This document shows, piece by piece, positions 23,096-34,279 of a stretch of 64,000 bases of DNA. The stretch lies in contig JAKOGI010000445.1 of the NCBI GenBank assembly GCA_029747015.1, forward strand, positions 403,501-467,500. The letters run 5' to 3'. This stretch comes from Carnegiea gigantea. Its lineage: Eukaryota > Streptophyta > Magnoliopsida > Caryophyllales > Cactaceae. How positions within the stretch are numbered: the first letter of the stretch is position 1; each line of letters begins with the position of its first letter. The notes below the pieces were generated by a model. The model ran no database searches. It was given only the letters and a program-made list of their open reading frames with translations, and had not been told where the DNA came from. The position numbers and the translations under genes are program-made.

Positions 23096-24473
23096 GAAGT
23101 GCTACCTCTCTACCTTTGAAGAAGAAATCCGGATATTTCCAACAAAGATTCTCCAACTCTGACACCACCTCCAGTAAGCAAAGCACGGGAGTGATGATAA
23201 GAAACATGACATGACGGAGTCGGTAAAATTTCATCTGTTGACCCTCTCAAGGGGAAATCCATTCAAGAATTGAAGACGAAGCATCAATTTTCATTTTTTT
23301 GAAGTGGAAGATTATTACAGCAACGATTCTTCTACATCATCTCCAAGGAAAGCAGCTATTCCACAATCTGAAGCTGAATTATCCCCTACAGTCATCATGC
23401 ATGCTATGACGATAGGAGCTGTCAATTTTGAAGAAAAGTTTGCTGGCATGAAGGTCACGTTGGAAAGGCTCTCTAAGAAAAGTGCAGAGAAAGATGGACG
23501 CATCATGTGCCAAAAGGAACATATTGCTGAGTTACAGAAGAAACTTGACAAAGAGCCACGTGCATCATCCAACAAAGGCGCAAGCAGTGCCGATGACGAA
23601 AAGGGGTCCGATCGATGTGAGGCTTCTGAGGATGATGGAAGGTCAAAGAAGGGAAACAAGCCATAAAATGACTCATCTCTAAGCACAATAACTGCTGAAC
23701 AAATCCAGAAGTTGATTGCTAATACTGTTAAAACATACCTAGGAGTCGGCTAGCGGAAGAGTCATCCCTACATCAAACCCTACATGAAGAGGATCGATAC
23801 TCTTCGTATGCCATATGGATACCAACCTCCTAAATTCAACCAATTTGATGCGAAAGGTAACCCAAAATAATATGTTGCACACTTCATTGAGACATGCAAC
23901 AACACTGGCACTAGCGGCGACTTAGTGGTGAAACAGTTCGTCCAAACTTTAAAGGGCATCGTGTTCGACTGGTATACTAATCTGCTGCCCGAGGCCATTG
24001 ATAGTTGGGAGCAGATGGAGCAAGAGTTTTTCAACAGGTACTGCGGTACCCAGTGCACTGTTATTATGACTGAGTTACCAAATACTAAACAGTAGAAAGA
24101 TGAACCTGTTCCTTACTACATTAATCGCTGGCGCTCACTCAGTCTCGAGTGTAGGGATCAGTTATATGAGACTTCTGTGGTAGGGATTTGTGCTCAAGGT
24201 ATGGAGTGGGACTTACTTTATGTCCTACAAATGAGCAAGCTGAGGACCTTCCAAGAGTTGGCTACTAAGGCGCATGATATAGAAATGACGATAACTAATC
24301 GTCGTAGAAAAGTTTCCCCTACTTTTGAAGCAAGGAAGGACAAGAGTGACTTTAAGAAAAATTCTAAGTCTTCCAAGAACTCGACCAAAGAATCTATGTT
24401 GGTCACTATGAGCGAATCGATCCTGATTTCAGGAAAATCAAGAATAGAGGAAAAGCAGCGCGCATTAACGAAA
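23096..24473 (+). pseudogene. gag pseudogene, copy 2 (arm A)
   Basis: The frame opens with SNDSSTSSPRK (23,304-23,666, stop TAA). Homology continues into the retrotransposon gag domain with PYMKRIDTLRMPYGYQPPKF, IETCNNTGTSGDLVVKQFVQ, FDWYTNLLPEAIDSWEQ and YINRWRSLSLEC. These are hallmark stretches of Tat/Ogre-type gag. In-frame stops occur (for example after NTKQ). The copy ends at 24,473 within EEKQR.., where arm B continues (ELQENKYPFPDSD), so the rest is cut off by a rearrangement that brought in hAT sequence. Confidence 0.8.
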
Positions 24474-24479
24474 TTGGAA

Positions 24480-27393
24480 TCACCAACTTTGAAGACGCAT
24501 CATAGCTTCAACTATTGATGGATGGAGTCTACTACAATATGCACCAATTAGTTTTCCACCTTTGCTAAATGCACTCTCTAAAGGAACCGTAGAAATTGGC
24601 ACTGCAAAGACATCCTGAGCTATCTTCGAGAGGGTAGGATGTTTGCCCGAATTTACACTCCACAAAGCCAAAAGCCCAGATTTTTGTTCGTCTAGAATAA
24701 TTCTATCATCTTCCAAATAAGTCTCCACTTCAGATCGACAAGTAGTTTTAGGCGGTATCTCCAACACATGCTTATCCCACAAATTCTCATAATCATCTGT
24801 CTCATTTAATGTTCTTTTCCCATAACTAGCATTTGACTCCATGTGCTTTGAAGGAGAAGATTCATGTGTAGAATGCATCTTACTCTTATAATCATCAACT
24901 AATTCAAACAATGATTCTTTGATTCTATCACATTCAACTCATAAGACTCACCATAAATGAGATGAAAGTAAAATGATACACATTCCAACTTCCTTCTTGG
25001 ATCCAAAACTGAAGCTACAGTCAATATGCCATTAATTGCATTCCAATACTTGTCAAACTTCTCTATCATATTCCTCGCCATTGACTCAATCACATTATTC
25101 CCATAACATAACCATTTTCTCAATGCAAGCCCAATTTCACAAACTTTCTGAAAATACTAATTTACCATAGGATAATGTCTACTTGAAAAAGTTTCAGTTG
25201 CCCTGCTAAACAATGCCAACCTATCACAAATTTCCTTAGCCATTTATCATTCGTATGGAGTAGGTAAAGCAAACTTTTCAACTTTTCCTTTACTATTTTT
25301 CTTCAACGTAGTAAAAGCGTCTTTATGCATTATGACAGTCTCTAGCATCTCATAGGTTGAATTTAGCCTCGTCTTACAGTCTAACTCAAGCTTCTTACCC
25401 CCACCAATTTTGTAATACCTACAAGCATCCTCAAATTTCTCAACCCTTTTTACTCCAAAAAGCAACTGCATCACGAACTTTTTCAATGGCATGGCCAACG
25501 ATATGTAAACCATCTCTAATAATCAAATTCAATATATGAGCACAACACCTCATATGTAAGAATCTACCATCCAAATAAGGGTAGTGGGGTCAAGCTTTTC
25601 TAGCATATTCTTTATTACACCATCATTTGTAGTACAATTATCAACTATAATAGTAGAAATTGTCTCATCCAAGTTAAAATCAATCAAACATTCAAGCCAC
25701 ACCTTGGATATCGTCACCGCATTATGTGAACATGGTATCTATGCATACCTAATGCAATTATAAAACAAAGAAATATGCAAAGTGTAAGATTTATGACATC
25801 ATATTAAATACAAAATCAAATTAATTAGCAATATAAAATAAATTACTAGGAATCAATTAAATATTATTCTTGCCGAATAAGACGACTTTGTAAAGTTCAA
25901 TCATCATCGGTGAAATGAGCAGTCACAGCCATGTACCATTTCTTTTGAGGCTTTGAAGTCCACAAATCTGAAGTAATGGCAACCCATCCTTCTTGTGATG
26001 ATATCAATTTTTTCAACTTCTCCTTCTCCTCCTTATAAGCACACACGATGTCTGATTTTAAAGTATTTCTTGAGATTACCTTAAAATCAGGATTCAAACT
26101 ATTTGAATATCTTCTAAACCAAATTTGATCAACTATTCAAATTGGATGCCCATGTAATACAATCATATTCCATAACTCATGCCTTGTGACAGCGGGATTG
26201 AACTTATATTTTCCCATTGAAATAGAAGAATTATCGTTTTTAATGGTTGCTCTCAAGATACTTTGCCTTACATCAACTTGATTTTTCACCTTAAAACATC
26301 TTTTCAAATGGTCCCTCAAATGTGTAGTTCTGCTCTTGCTATCACCCACAACATCCTTCTTACATCAATTACAAATTGCCCTCATTTTACCTTTCATCAT
26401 CCTCCTTTCAAAATGATCCCACACACTTGAGGTTAGCTTTCTTTTATGCCCACTCTCAATGTCAACATCATTTGTTTGACCCCTACAAAAAAATCAGCTT
26501 TTTCCGACGGATTTTCCTGCGGAAAAAGCAACATTTTTCATTGAAAAATGAGTTTTCTGATGAAAATTCCGGCCGATGGCGAGAACAAATTACCATCTTA
26601 ACAAACTAACATCAACGTAATAAACTAACTATATAAACTATTAAATTTGCATAATTACATGCAAACTAATTATATAAATTATTAAATTCAACGTATATAC
26701 TTAATTAACTACAAATTTGTACAAATTACACACGGGAAACCTTCTTAAAAAGCCAACGACGAAAGACGACGAGAGGAGCTGATAGCGGCGGGATGGCGGC
26801 AAGCGGCGGTGCTCCCTCTCTCATTATCTCTCACTATTTTACCGAAATGAGCAATGAAAAAATGAAGCGTGGGGTGAGTTTTATAAGAGAATTTTCGACG
26901 GAATATGTCGTCATTCCGTCGAAATATTCAAAAAATTTTGAATTTTCCCTCCATTCAACTTGGGGTTAAAATTTTTTTTGAAATTTTTTAATTTTTCGAC
27001 GGAATATTCCGCCGAAAATTCCATCGGAAACCGAATTCCGTCAGAATTTTCGCGGATTTTTCCATTGGAAGATTCAAACAAAAATTTTTTATTTTCCCTC
27101 ATTCAACTCTAGGTAAAAAATGCCTTTTGAAAATTTTTAATTTTCCGACAGAAATTCCATCGGAATATCCTTCGGAATTCCAGCGAATTTTTCTGAATCT
27201 GTCAAATTTCCATTGGAGATTCCAACGGAACTATTTTCCGTCGCAATGTTCCGTCGGAATAAGCTGAATTTTCAGTAGTAGTGCATGATTCACCATGTAT
27301 TGAATCTACATCAATAAGATCCGAAGAGTCACAATGACGAGTCATCTCAGTTTGCACTGTTAAGAGCTGAATTAATATGATATTAATAAAAAA
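24480..27393 (-). pseudogene. hAT transposase (BED finger, RNase H fold, dimerisation domain), decayed
   Basis: Pieces in order on the minus strand: an N-terminal stretch TRHCDSSDLIDVDSIHGES (27,290-27,350). A BED zinc finger follows (26,260-26,470) with SVWDHFERR, a CN*CKK knuckle and THLRDHLKRC; the * is an in-frame TGA. Next is the start of the RNase H fold with RNTLKSDIVCAYKEEKEKLK and TSDLWTS (25,900-26,090), then VKRVEKFEDACR and KTRLNSTYEMLE (25,250-25,510), then KFDKYWNAINGI with VASVLDPRRK (24,960-25,100). Last is the C-terminal dimerisation domain with VPISTVPLESAFSKGGKLIG and SRLHPSIVEAMMRLQSW (24,480-24,700). Several stops and frameshifts separate them, so it is not functional. 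The domain order is that of plant Ac/Tam3-RICESLEEPER-type hAT proteins. Confidence 0.88.
26481..27283. mobile_element. CACTA-type MITE nested in the hAT gene
   Basis: The left end is CCCTACAAAAAAATCAGC (one change from CACTAC). The right end, reversed, is CACTACTACTGAAAATTCAG. The 803-bp interior is an AT-rich palindrome-laden sequence with many CCGACGGAAT/ATTCCGTCGG motifs, the same subterminal motif as in the autonomous CACTA at 36,787-45,089. It separates the hAT N-terminal stretch from the BED finger. A matching 3-bp target duplication is not evident (GAC left, CAT right). Confidence 0.75.
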
Positions 27394-28359
27394 AAAATTC
27401 AAACAAACCTAATAGAATCAATGAATAGTCACGAAATCCACCAAAAGTTACTAGAAATTTAATACAACCTCCTCCCAAAACAAGATAAGACCACAACAAG
27501 ATCAACGAAACCAATCAATCTACTTCACTACAAAAATGCCAGAAATCAGAAGACACCCAACAATTAAGTAAACCCACATCTCCCAAGTCCCCAAAAATTC
27601 ATCACATTCCACTCAAACAATCAAACTGACTGGTAACGGGTTGCTCAGTAAATTAACGACAATAAATTAAGTAAACCCAGATTATATGTATAGTTTGCTC
27701 AATAAATTAACTGAAAAAAATTCAAGAAAGAAATAGTTACCAAGAGCCAAGACTCAATTGGAGAAGACTGGTAATGGTTCACGGCGAGAAAGGGCGGCGC
27801 TGCTTGGATTCAAGGTGAAATGGCACGGCGGCGAGTGGCGACCAGCGTGGACCACGATTCACAGGCGTTAGTTCATTAGGGCCTCAGATACGACAGATCT
27901 AGAGAGCAGAGGAGGAAGAAGATCAAAGGAGAGAGAAGCGAGGTCTGATGGCCTTCGCGCATGTGCCGAAAAGTAACTGTTGGCGACGAGGCGTAGCAGC
28001 GATGAGGGGAGAGAGAGAACAGCGAATAGGAGAAGGCAGCAGAGTGTGCTGCGTGCGAGTCGTGAAGGAGGAGAGTGTGAGTTTCTAGGGTTTCAGACTA
28101 TCCGCTTTCATAAGTTCACGGTTCACCTACTTCACCAAAATATTTTGTAAAGAGATTTTTTTAATTAAAATAATAATCAGGTCGGATTTTTTTGTCGGAT
28201 CGTATGGACCTAACTCCGAATCTGATCCGACCCTATTCAGATTCCTTTTTTTATAATCGGATTTGGATCGGATTTTTATAATTTGACTTCGGATCGAATT
28301 ATGTGTCCTCAGATCGGGTCGGATTTGCCCCGAATTTGAACTACACTGCCATTCCTACT

Positions 28360-28937
28360 TGGACTAGATGGGGGATAAATTTGTCCCTAGGTGCCCATAT
28401 TTCTAGTATTGGGGGTGTTTAGGGAATAATATATTTTCTAATATGCTCATTCCTTGTATGTCATTGCGTTATAGTGATTCCAATGCAAATAGTTTTAATC
28501 TTAATTTGTGATTTCTTTTGTTTTAAAAAAAACTGCTAACATTGTTTAATTTTTCCTACACTATATTGTAGACATGAGGATGTCAACTATTCAGATGGAA
28601 GCTTGAATTTGTGTCGATTGAATTAGTGCATTATCTTACTAAAATATTACTAACTATAATATTATGTGACACTAAGACAAAAAGCTAATAATTCATAGGT
28701 TTAATTAAATCACATTAAATTTGGAGATAAGAACATATGACATTGTATTTTAGTTATTATAATAAGGTACGTGCTAATTTCATAAACAAATTATTCTATA
28801 TCTAAAGGGGAATAAAGTTATGTTTGTTTCAAGTATTTATTTTAGAAAATATGACTTTTGTTGTTAGTTACGATTTTTCCATTTCGTTTTATTTTCACGT
28901 TCCCCAATCCCTTTGGTTTATTGTTTAAGACAACTAT
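28360..28937 (+). repeat. Stray copy of the arm A repeat
   Basis: Closely matches 17,236-17,840, in the same orientation. Landmarks are GATAAATTTGTCCCTAGGTG, GTGTTTAGGGAATAATAT and CCCAATCCCTTTGGTTTATT. It starts at the hAT terminus and stops abruptly at 28,937, where the retroelement tandem repeat begins. It is therefore a fragment of the arm region placed between hAT and the retroelement by rearrangement. Confidence 0.75.
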
Positions 28938-29225
28938 AAAAGTTACTGAAGAAACTGGATTCGGTCTTTAGACTTTGAGGAGATAGCTCTTGTACATGCC
29001 ACGGTTGTAACACTTGAAGACTTGCCGTGCACTGGGATAATCGGACTCAGTCTTTAGACCTTGAGGAGGGAGCCTCCGATTATGCTAGCGAGACATACTA
29101 TTTGAAGACTTGTCATGCGTGAGGGCGATTGGATTCAGTCTTTAGACTTCGAGGAGAAAAACCTCGTACATGCTAACGGGAAGTGCTGCCCAAGGATTGA
29201 GCCATGGTAATGAGCCTGCAGAGGA
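28938..29225. repeat. ~85-bp tandem repeat in retroelement 3' UTR (centre)
   Basis: Three units with the core TCTTTAGACTTTGAGGAGA at about 28,965, 29,050 and 29,139 (spacing 85-89 bp). They are homologous to the repeats at 21,175-21,500 and 50,010-50,310. The left end is broken at 28,938, so the expected rest of the 3' UTR, polypurine tract and 3' LTR are missing. Confidence 0.78.
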
Positions 29226-29339
29226 TTTCATATCCTTGAAAACTAACCTATGGGGATTTTTTTTTCCGCTTCCTTTCCCCCCTTTTAAAAATGAAACTAA
29301 CCACTTTTTTTTTTAACAGGTGCTGAATCATGATATGAT

Positions 29340-32300
29340 TTAAGGTGTACAAGCAACGGGATAAAATTTATCTTTCTGTCGTAGAACATAAAGAGATGAA
29401 AGCAGAGTTAGGAAGCACATTTATTGTTTACCCATCCTTGCTTCATCCAGAGTTTAAGTAGGCACCCACTGTCCCTCATTTTGACTTCGCATCATTGTTA
29501 ACTACCAGGGCTGCAGATAGAACGCATGATGATATCTACGTTCTTCATAGCATCAGCCATGACAATAGTTGCACCATCACCACTTTCCTGCTACTTAGGC
29601 AAAAATTATTTTCGGTGAAGTTTGTTAGGGGCCCGCATTGAAGATATTTGGGGAATTTTCTTTTATTCTGAAATATTAGGAGTAGGTAGAACACATTCTC
29701 TCATACTTCGAATCCCAATCGAGGACTTGCTACCTGTTTGATGCAGTGTATGCTTCGTTATACCCTTATGATCGTGATCCTCATGTTATTCGCCGCCTTT
29801 TGCGAGGCTTGACGCCCTGAGACCCACAGTTTGCATACTATATCTGAAGAAATGTCGATATCTCTATGAGACTCGTATAAACTTATTGGGTTCCCTATTT
29901 ATGGGAAAATTTATGATGAAGTAGTACCTAGCCAAGATGCATTATATCAATGACATCAGAACAATTAGAGATTAATCCAGCCCATATGTGGATACTTGTT
30001 TGCTGCTTATAGCCGTCTTGAAAATGCCCACGACTAAGGGGTTTGCACTGAATGTTGGATAGATTTCTGGTGCAAGAGACAAGTTAAGCAAGAGTCCTTC
30101 TTGAGGTAGTGAAGCTCTTCCAAGTCACGTCCCATCAAATCACGACCTAAGTCAACTTATAATCCTTGAGGTGACATTCAGCCTACGACCCTGCAGCGGA
30201 CTCAAGAAGAATCCGCTGTCTTTGATGCACTTGAAATTCATATTAATAGAAGAGAGAACACCTATCTAGCTGCTTTCCTTTCATACTGGTTATGAATTTT
30301 TGCTATTCCTAAAGATGAAAAAGGATTCATTTGTCCTGGCACCTCTAAAGTGGCTAAGCAATATGGTGGTCGGATGCACATATAGTCTTGCAGTGTCAGT
30401 GTTAGCGAGCATTTATCATGGCTTGAGTGGTATTTTTAGTGCGGGAAAACTCTCAAATTCCATGTCGTACTTTCCTGCTCATTATCTATATGGTTGGCTC
30501 GCATGTTGCTTCAGCACCCACTATATACTAGACCCAACTCCAGCGTGTCCTTTAATGGTGCGCTATTCTGGCTTCGGAGGGGCGAAGAGTTTTAAGGATA
30601 CTTGAAGACGTGTTCATGGCAGGGCGATTGTTGATTTGGGTTGTATCATGCTTAGCAAAAATAAACATAAGACTTTGAATGACGATGTAACTCTTAGCTA
30701 TGAGAAGCTCAGCTACCGAATAGCTCTTTGGTCTGGCTACCTACCTTTTCGTCGTGCAACAACTTTTTATAGCGTGCCTTGTAGACCACATCGATTCAGC
30801 AGATAATTTGATTTCTAGCAGGACCCACCTGGTGTCCTTAAACTTGACCCTTGCACTCGGACCATATCCTACAATGACGTCTTATACTTTTAGACAACCA
30901 TCCTATCTAAGAACACCAAGTCCATATTAATGTTACCGAGCCGTTTGCTACATTTTGACAAGTCCATGACTAAGAAATATCAGGATTGATGGTCTAAGGT
31001 GACAATAAGTAACTTCAGGGCCAAAGTTGGTCTTCTTTGGCAGAGTACAGGACATGAAACATCTAATTCCAAGAAGAATACAAGGGGCAATACTTTAAAG
31101 GAGGGATCTGATTTTGAAGACCAAGATGCTGATGATGAATGGATTGGCGAGCCCTTTAAAATTCCTATTGCCAATCGAGGGGGGACACTGTTGAAAATGA
31201 TGACAGTGACCAGGATTCAGAAGCTAACTTTAAACATTGTTGGCATAAAAAAAACGTAAGATAGTTGTTGCTGATACTTCCACAATGGCTCTTGGAGATA
31301 GTTTTTTCGATGATATCCCACGCTATTCAGACATGCCTAACCTTGAAGATATAACTTACTCTTTTCTTCGGATAGAACCTTGTGAGACTCATCATAACCA
31401 ATTTTGTTTTTTACTTTAACTGCTTAACCTTTCCACTCCTTTTTTTATTTAATGTAGATTGGTGCGTTCAACTTAGTACAAGAGGCCACCCCTGTCATAG
31501 ACGAGCAATTGCTAGAGGAGGTTAATTTTATAGCCAAGTTGTCAACCGCTAAGGCCAATCTTCATGGTGGCAAGGACATAGAAGTTGTGAAGAGGTTAGC
31601 ATCCCCAGAGCGAGTTGGAGGATCGGTCTTGAAAAGGGTCGAGGCATTTCCTACATCACCAGCCCATAGTGAGCACTCAGTAGAGGGACCGAGATCTCTT
31701 CAACTGGCAGCAAAAAGAATATCCATTGTCGTTAAGAAAACTACTAGCCATGATGTTGTGAAAGGAAAATCTATGTTTGCGGCAGTTTTGCAACTTCCTT
31801 TCGACCGGGTTCTGCTTCTCAAAGCATCATCACTTGCGGCATATGGGCTATAGGTTCTGGCTACTTGAATGCTTTGAAGAATGCTTCATTTGATGAGGTA
31901 TCAAAAGTGTATGAGAGCGCCCCCATGATGTACAAATGCATTAAATGTCTCATGGAGACCCAAATCCTCTAAGGAAGCTGGTAGATGTTTATGTGAGCAC
32001 CGTATCCGCGTATTTGGCACTCAAACAAATGGCTTTTACACTTCACCATCTGGATGACGTAGGTAAAGAGAATGCCTCCTGCATTGAACAAGTCAGCTAA
32101 ATGCAGTCCCATCTTATCGCAGTGTAGGAAGAGCCAGATGCCATTAAGGGCAAACATAAGAGTGCAACTCAAAAAGTAGTTCAGCTAGAAGAGGCACTTT
32201 GTATTGCTTATGAAGAGGAACAAAAACTTCGGAGTGACGTTGAAGCCAAATTGTCATTAGTGATCACCATCGAGAAGCAAGTCATTTGGAGGAAACAAGC

Positions 32301-32412
32301 TCTTGCTAACCTTGAAGTCGTACTCTCTTTGTCTCAAGAAGAGGCTGAGAAGTTGGAGGAACATGAGTGCGATGTTCTAGAGTTGCAACTCTCACTAAAC
32401 CCTGATAACTAG
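29340..32412 (+). pseudogene. Antisense ORF of the Tat element: plant mobile domain (PMD) protein
   Basis: Plus strand, opposite to gag-pol. The N-terminal part contains DFASLLTTRAADRTHDDIYV. The central part contains ESAVFDALEI, INRREHTYLAAFLSYWL, then (shifted frame) YSLAVSVLASIYHGLSGI, YFPAHYLYGWLACCFSTHY and PLMVRYSGFGGAKSF, then PHRFSRQF. A stretch open from 30,999 follows (RAKVGLLW). After a probable intron (acceptor ATTTAATGTAG at about 31,457) comes a Glu/Lys-rich coiled coil ending LSLNPDN-stop at 32,410-32,412. These motifs match the plant mobile domain (aminotransferase-like, PF10536) proteins that Tat elements are reported to carry in antisense. Many stops and at least one frameshift. 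The role in the element's cycle is unknown. Confidence 0.78.
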
Positions 32413-32830
32413 ATACGCACTATTTGATTAGGTTGCTTAGCTTATTGTACTTGCTCTTTAATTCTTCATGTTAGTGAACTCTTGATATTCTTTATGCAAT
32501 AGTAATTTTTTTGCCACTTCTTCATCTCTTTCTTATGTTTTATCTGACGGCACTTGCTAATTTTATTCACTAAGTTCCCTGCATACTAAAGAAAATTGTA
32601 ATTTTTCAATGAGATTAAGTCATAGTGTAGTTCAATCAACAGTGCTTTAATGATTTGTTTTACCGTTCATAGTTTATACTCTTACGGGCTAGGAGTAGTA
32701 CATGATTTTTTTAATATTTTTATTATATTTTTTAGCCGTTTCTAGTTTATACTCTTGTGGGCCAAGAGTAGTACAAGATTGATTTTTGTTTTTTTGGGTG
32801 AGCAGTTTAGGCTCGTACGTAGGAGCTTAC
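32413..32830. other. Convergent 3' intergenic region between antisense ORF and pol
   Basis: Lies between the stop of the antisense ORF (32,412) and the end of integrase (about 32,830). It contains two direct copies of AGTTTATACTCTT(A/G)(C/T)GGGC..AGAGTAGTACA about 75 bp apart (about 32,670 and 32,745). T-rich, no coding. Presumably holds the 3' ends of two opposing transcripts. Confidence 0.5.
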
Positions 32831-34230
32831 AACCAATTTTTAAGGGTAGTTACGCTTCATAAACCTACAGTTATATCGGTCCTACTCGTACTCCTTCTGC
32901 ATCAACTATCTTGTAGGCACCATTTGAGTGGACTTCACGAACAACATAGGGGCCGTCCGATTTATGGGTGAACTTGCTCCCTATCCTATGGGTCATGATG
33001 ATCAACCTTCTTGCTACGAGCACTTGATCCCCAACTTGGAATGAGCAAGGTTGAACCTTTTAGTCAAATGCTCAAGACAGACGTGCTTGATAACACTCCA
33101 GTTTTTATTACGCCTGAAGCCTTTTCTCATCAAGAGACTCCAACTCTGCTAGACGGAGTTTGTGAGTTTCATCCTCACTTAAGCCTTCCAGTATAGCGAT
33201 GCGAAGCGATGGGATTTGCATTTCCAAAGGCAAAATAGCCTCTACACCATACACGAGCGCATAGGGATTTGACTGCGTTCGTATCTTGTAGGTGGTTCGA
33301 TAAGCCAAAAGTGCTTCTCCATGTCTTTCTTGCCAGTCCTGCTTGGATTTTGCCACCACCTTCTTTAGTAAATTGCACAATGTTTTGTTAAACACTTCTG
33401 CTAGGCCATTTGCAGGTACATGGTACATTAAAGACTTATGCTGAGCGAACTTAAATTTCTCACAGAGGCTAATCGTTAGCTCGTTGAACAATGGTTTGCC
33501 ATTGTCGGTGGTGATGTATCGAGGCACACCATATGGTAAATGATGTGCATTCGAATAAAACCGACAACATTCTCCTCCTTGACTTCTTTTAATGCAATTG
33601 ACTACGCCCATTTAGAGAAATAATCAGTGGCTGCAAGAATGTATAAATGACCAGCTAAAGACTTAGGAGTGAGGGGCCCACAACATCAAGTCCCCATGGC
33701 TCAAAAGGCCAGGATGTTATGGTTGGGTGGAATGGTCTAGAGGTTGGTGAATGAAGTTGGCGTGAAACTGACAAGCGTTGCACCTTTTTGCAAAGTCAAT
33801 GCAGTCATGCACCATGGTGGACCAGTAATAGTCCATTCTGTTGATGCAGTTACACAATTTAGGCCCGAACTAATGTGCACCATACACCACCAAGTGAGCT
33901 TCCTCCGTTACTTATTGTGCTTCCTCTTCGCCTAAGCACCTTTACCAAAGATCAAGGAAGAAGCGTCGATAGAGAGTGTTGTTATAACAAAGAAAACATG
34001 ACGCTCGCCTTTGGATTCCCGTCTTATGTTTAGCATCATTTGATAGCTTCCCGTGCTTCAGATAATTAATCAGCGGGTGACGCCAATCTTCATTTTCCAC
34101 CTCATAAATAGGGACTGCATTAATTTCCTAAACAAATTCATCTTCTGATGGAGTGACCACCCACTTTCCGCAGACTGGAATCATCATATCCTCTTCTGCC
34201 CCCAGTGCCATAGTGGCTGCAAGATTTATG
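32830..34230 (-). pseudogene. Integrase region of the Tat element
   Basis: On the minus strand, an N-terminal zinc-binding-like stretch has HLVVYGAH, then AKRCNACQFH (about 33,770-33,920). The catalytic core includes YITTDNGKP with the second Asp, NGLAEVFNKTLCNLLKKVVA supplying the Glu region, and LLAYRTTYKI (33,108-33,611). The C-terminal tail ends with GVRVGPI-like sequence near 32,880, typical of the end of pol in this lineage, with no chromodomain. The first catalytic Asp region has stops and cannot be read cleanly. Non-functional. Confidence 0.85.
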
Positions 34231-34279
34231 AGTGCGTCAGCCACCTTGTTGGCACTCATAGGAATGTGCCGCATCTTGA

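Larger units (their letters stand above)
11424..24473 (+). repeat. Large inverted duplication, arm A
   Basis: This 13.0-kb segment matches the reverse complement of 47,017-59,256 element by element. Anchor pairs: 11,424/59,256; 12,600/58,065; 14,271/56,977; 16,200/54,275; 18,651/52,826; 19,346/52,131; 22,556/48,935; 24,473/47,017. LTR1 is 605 bp in both arms. Differences are discrete: a hAT MITE (12,608-13,172) and a Helitron (16,201-17,189) present only here, and ~0.8 kb missing near 15,340. By-eye identity in the LTRs is about 90 %. The inner end is cut inside gag and joins hAT sequence; the outer end abuts a Helitron terminus. Confidence 0.88.
24474..28359 (-). mobile_element. hAT transposon, 3'-truncated
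   Basis: The element runs right to left. Its 5' end near 28,359 reads, reverse-complemented, TAGGAATGGCAGTGTAG, similar to a hAT terminus, followed by a subterminal region rich in GGATCGGATT motifs. The transposase remnant ends at about 24,480, right at the junction with gag, so the 3' UTR and 3' terminus are lost. The right-hand flank is the arm repeat (CTTGGACTAGATGG). No target duplication can be tested because one end is gone. It contains a nested CACTA-type MITE at 26,481-27,283. Confidence 0.7.

Noticed and set aside
24480..26350. hAT transposase as a domesticated gene
   Set aside because: In-frame stop in the BED finger, several frameshifts, an inserted MITE and a lost 3' end indicate decay.
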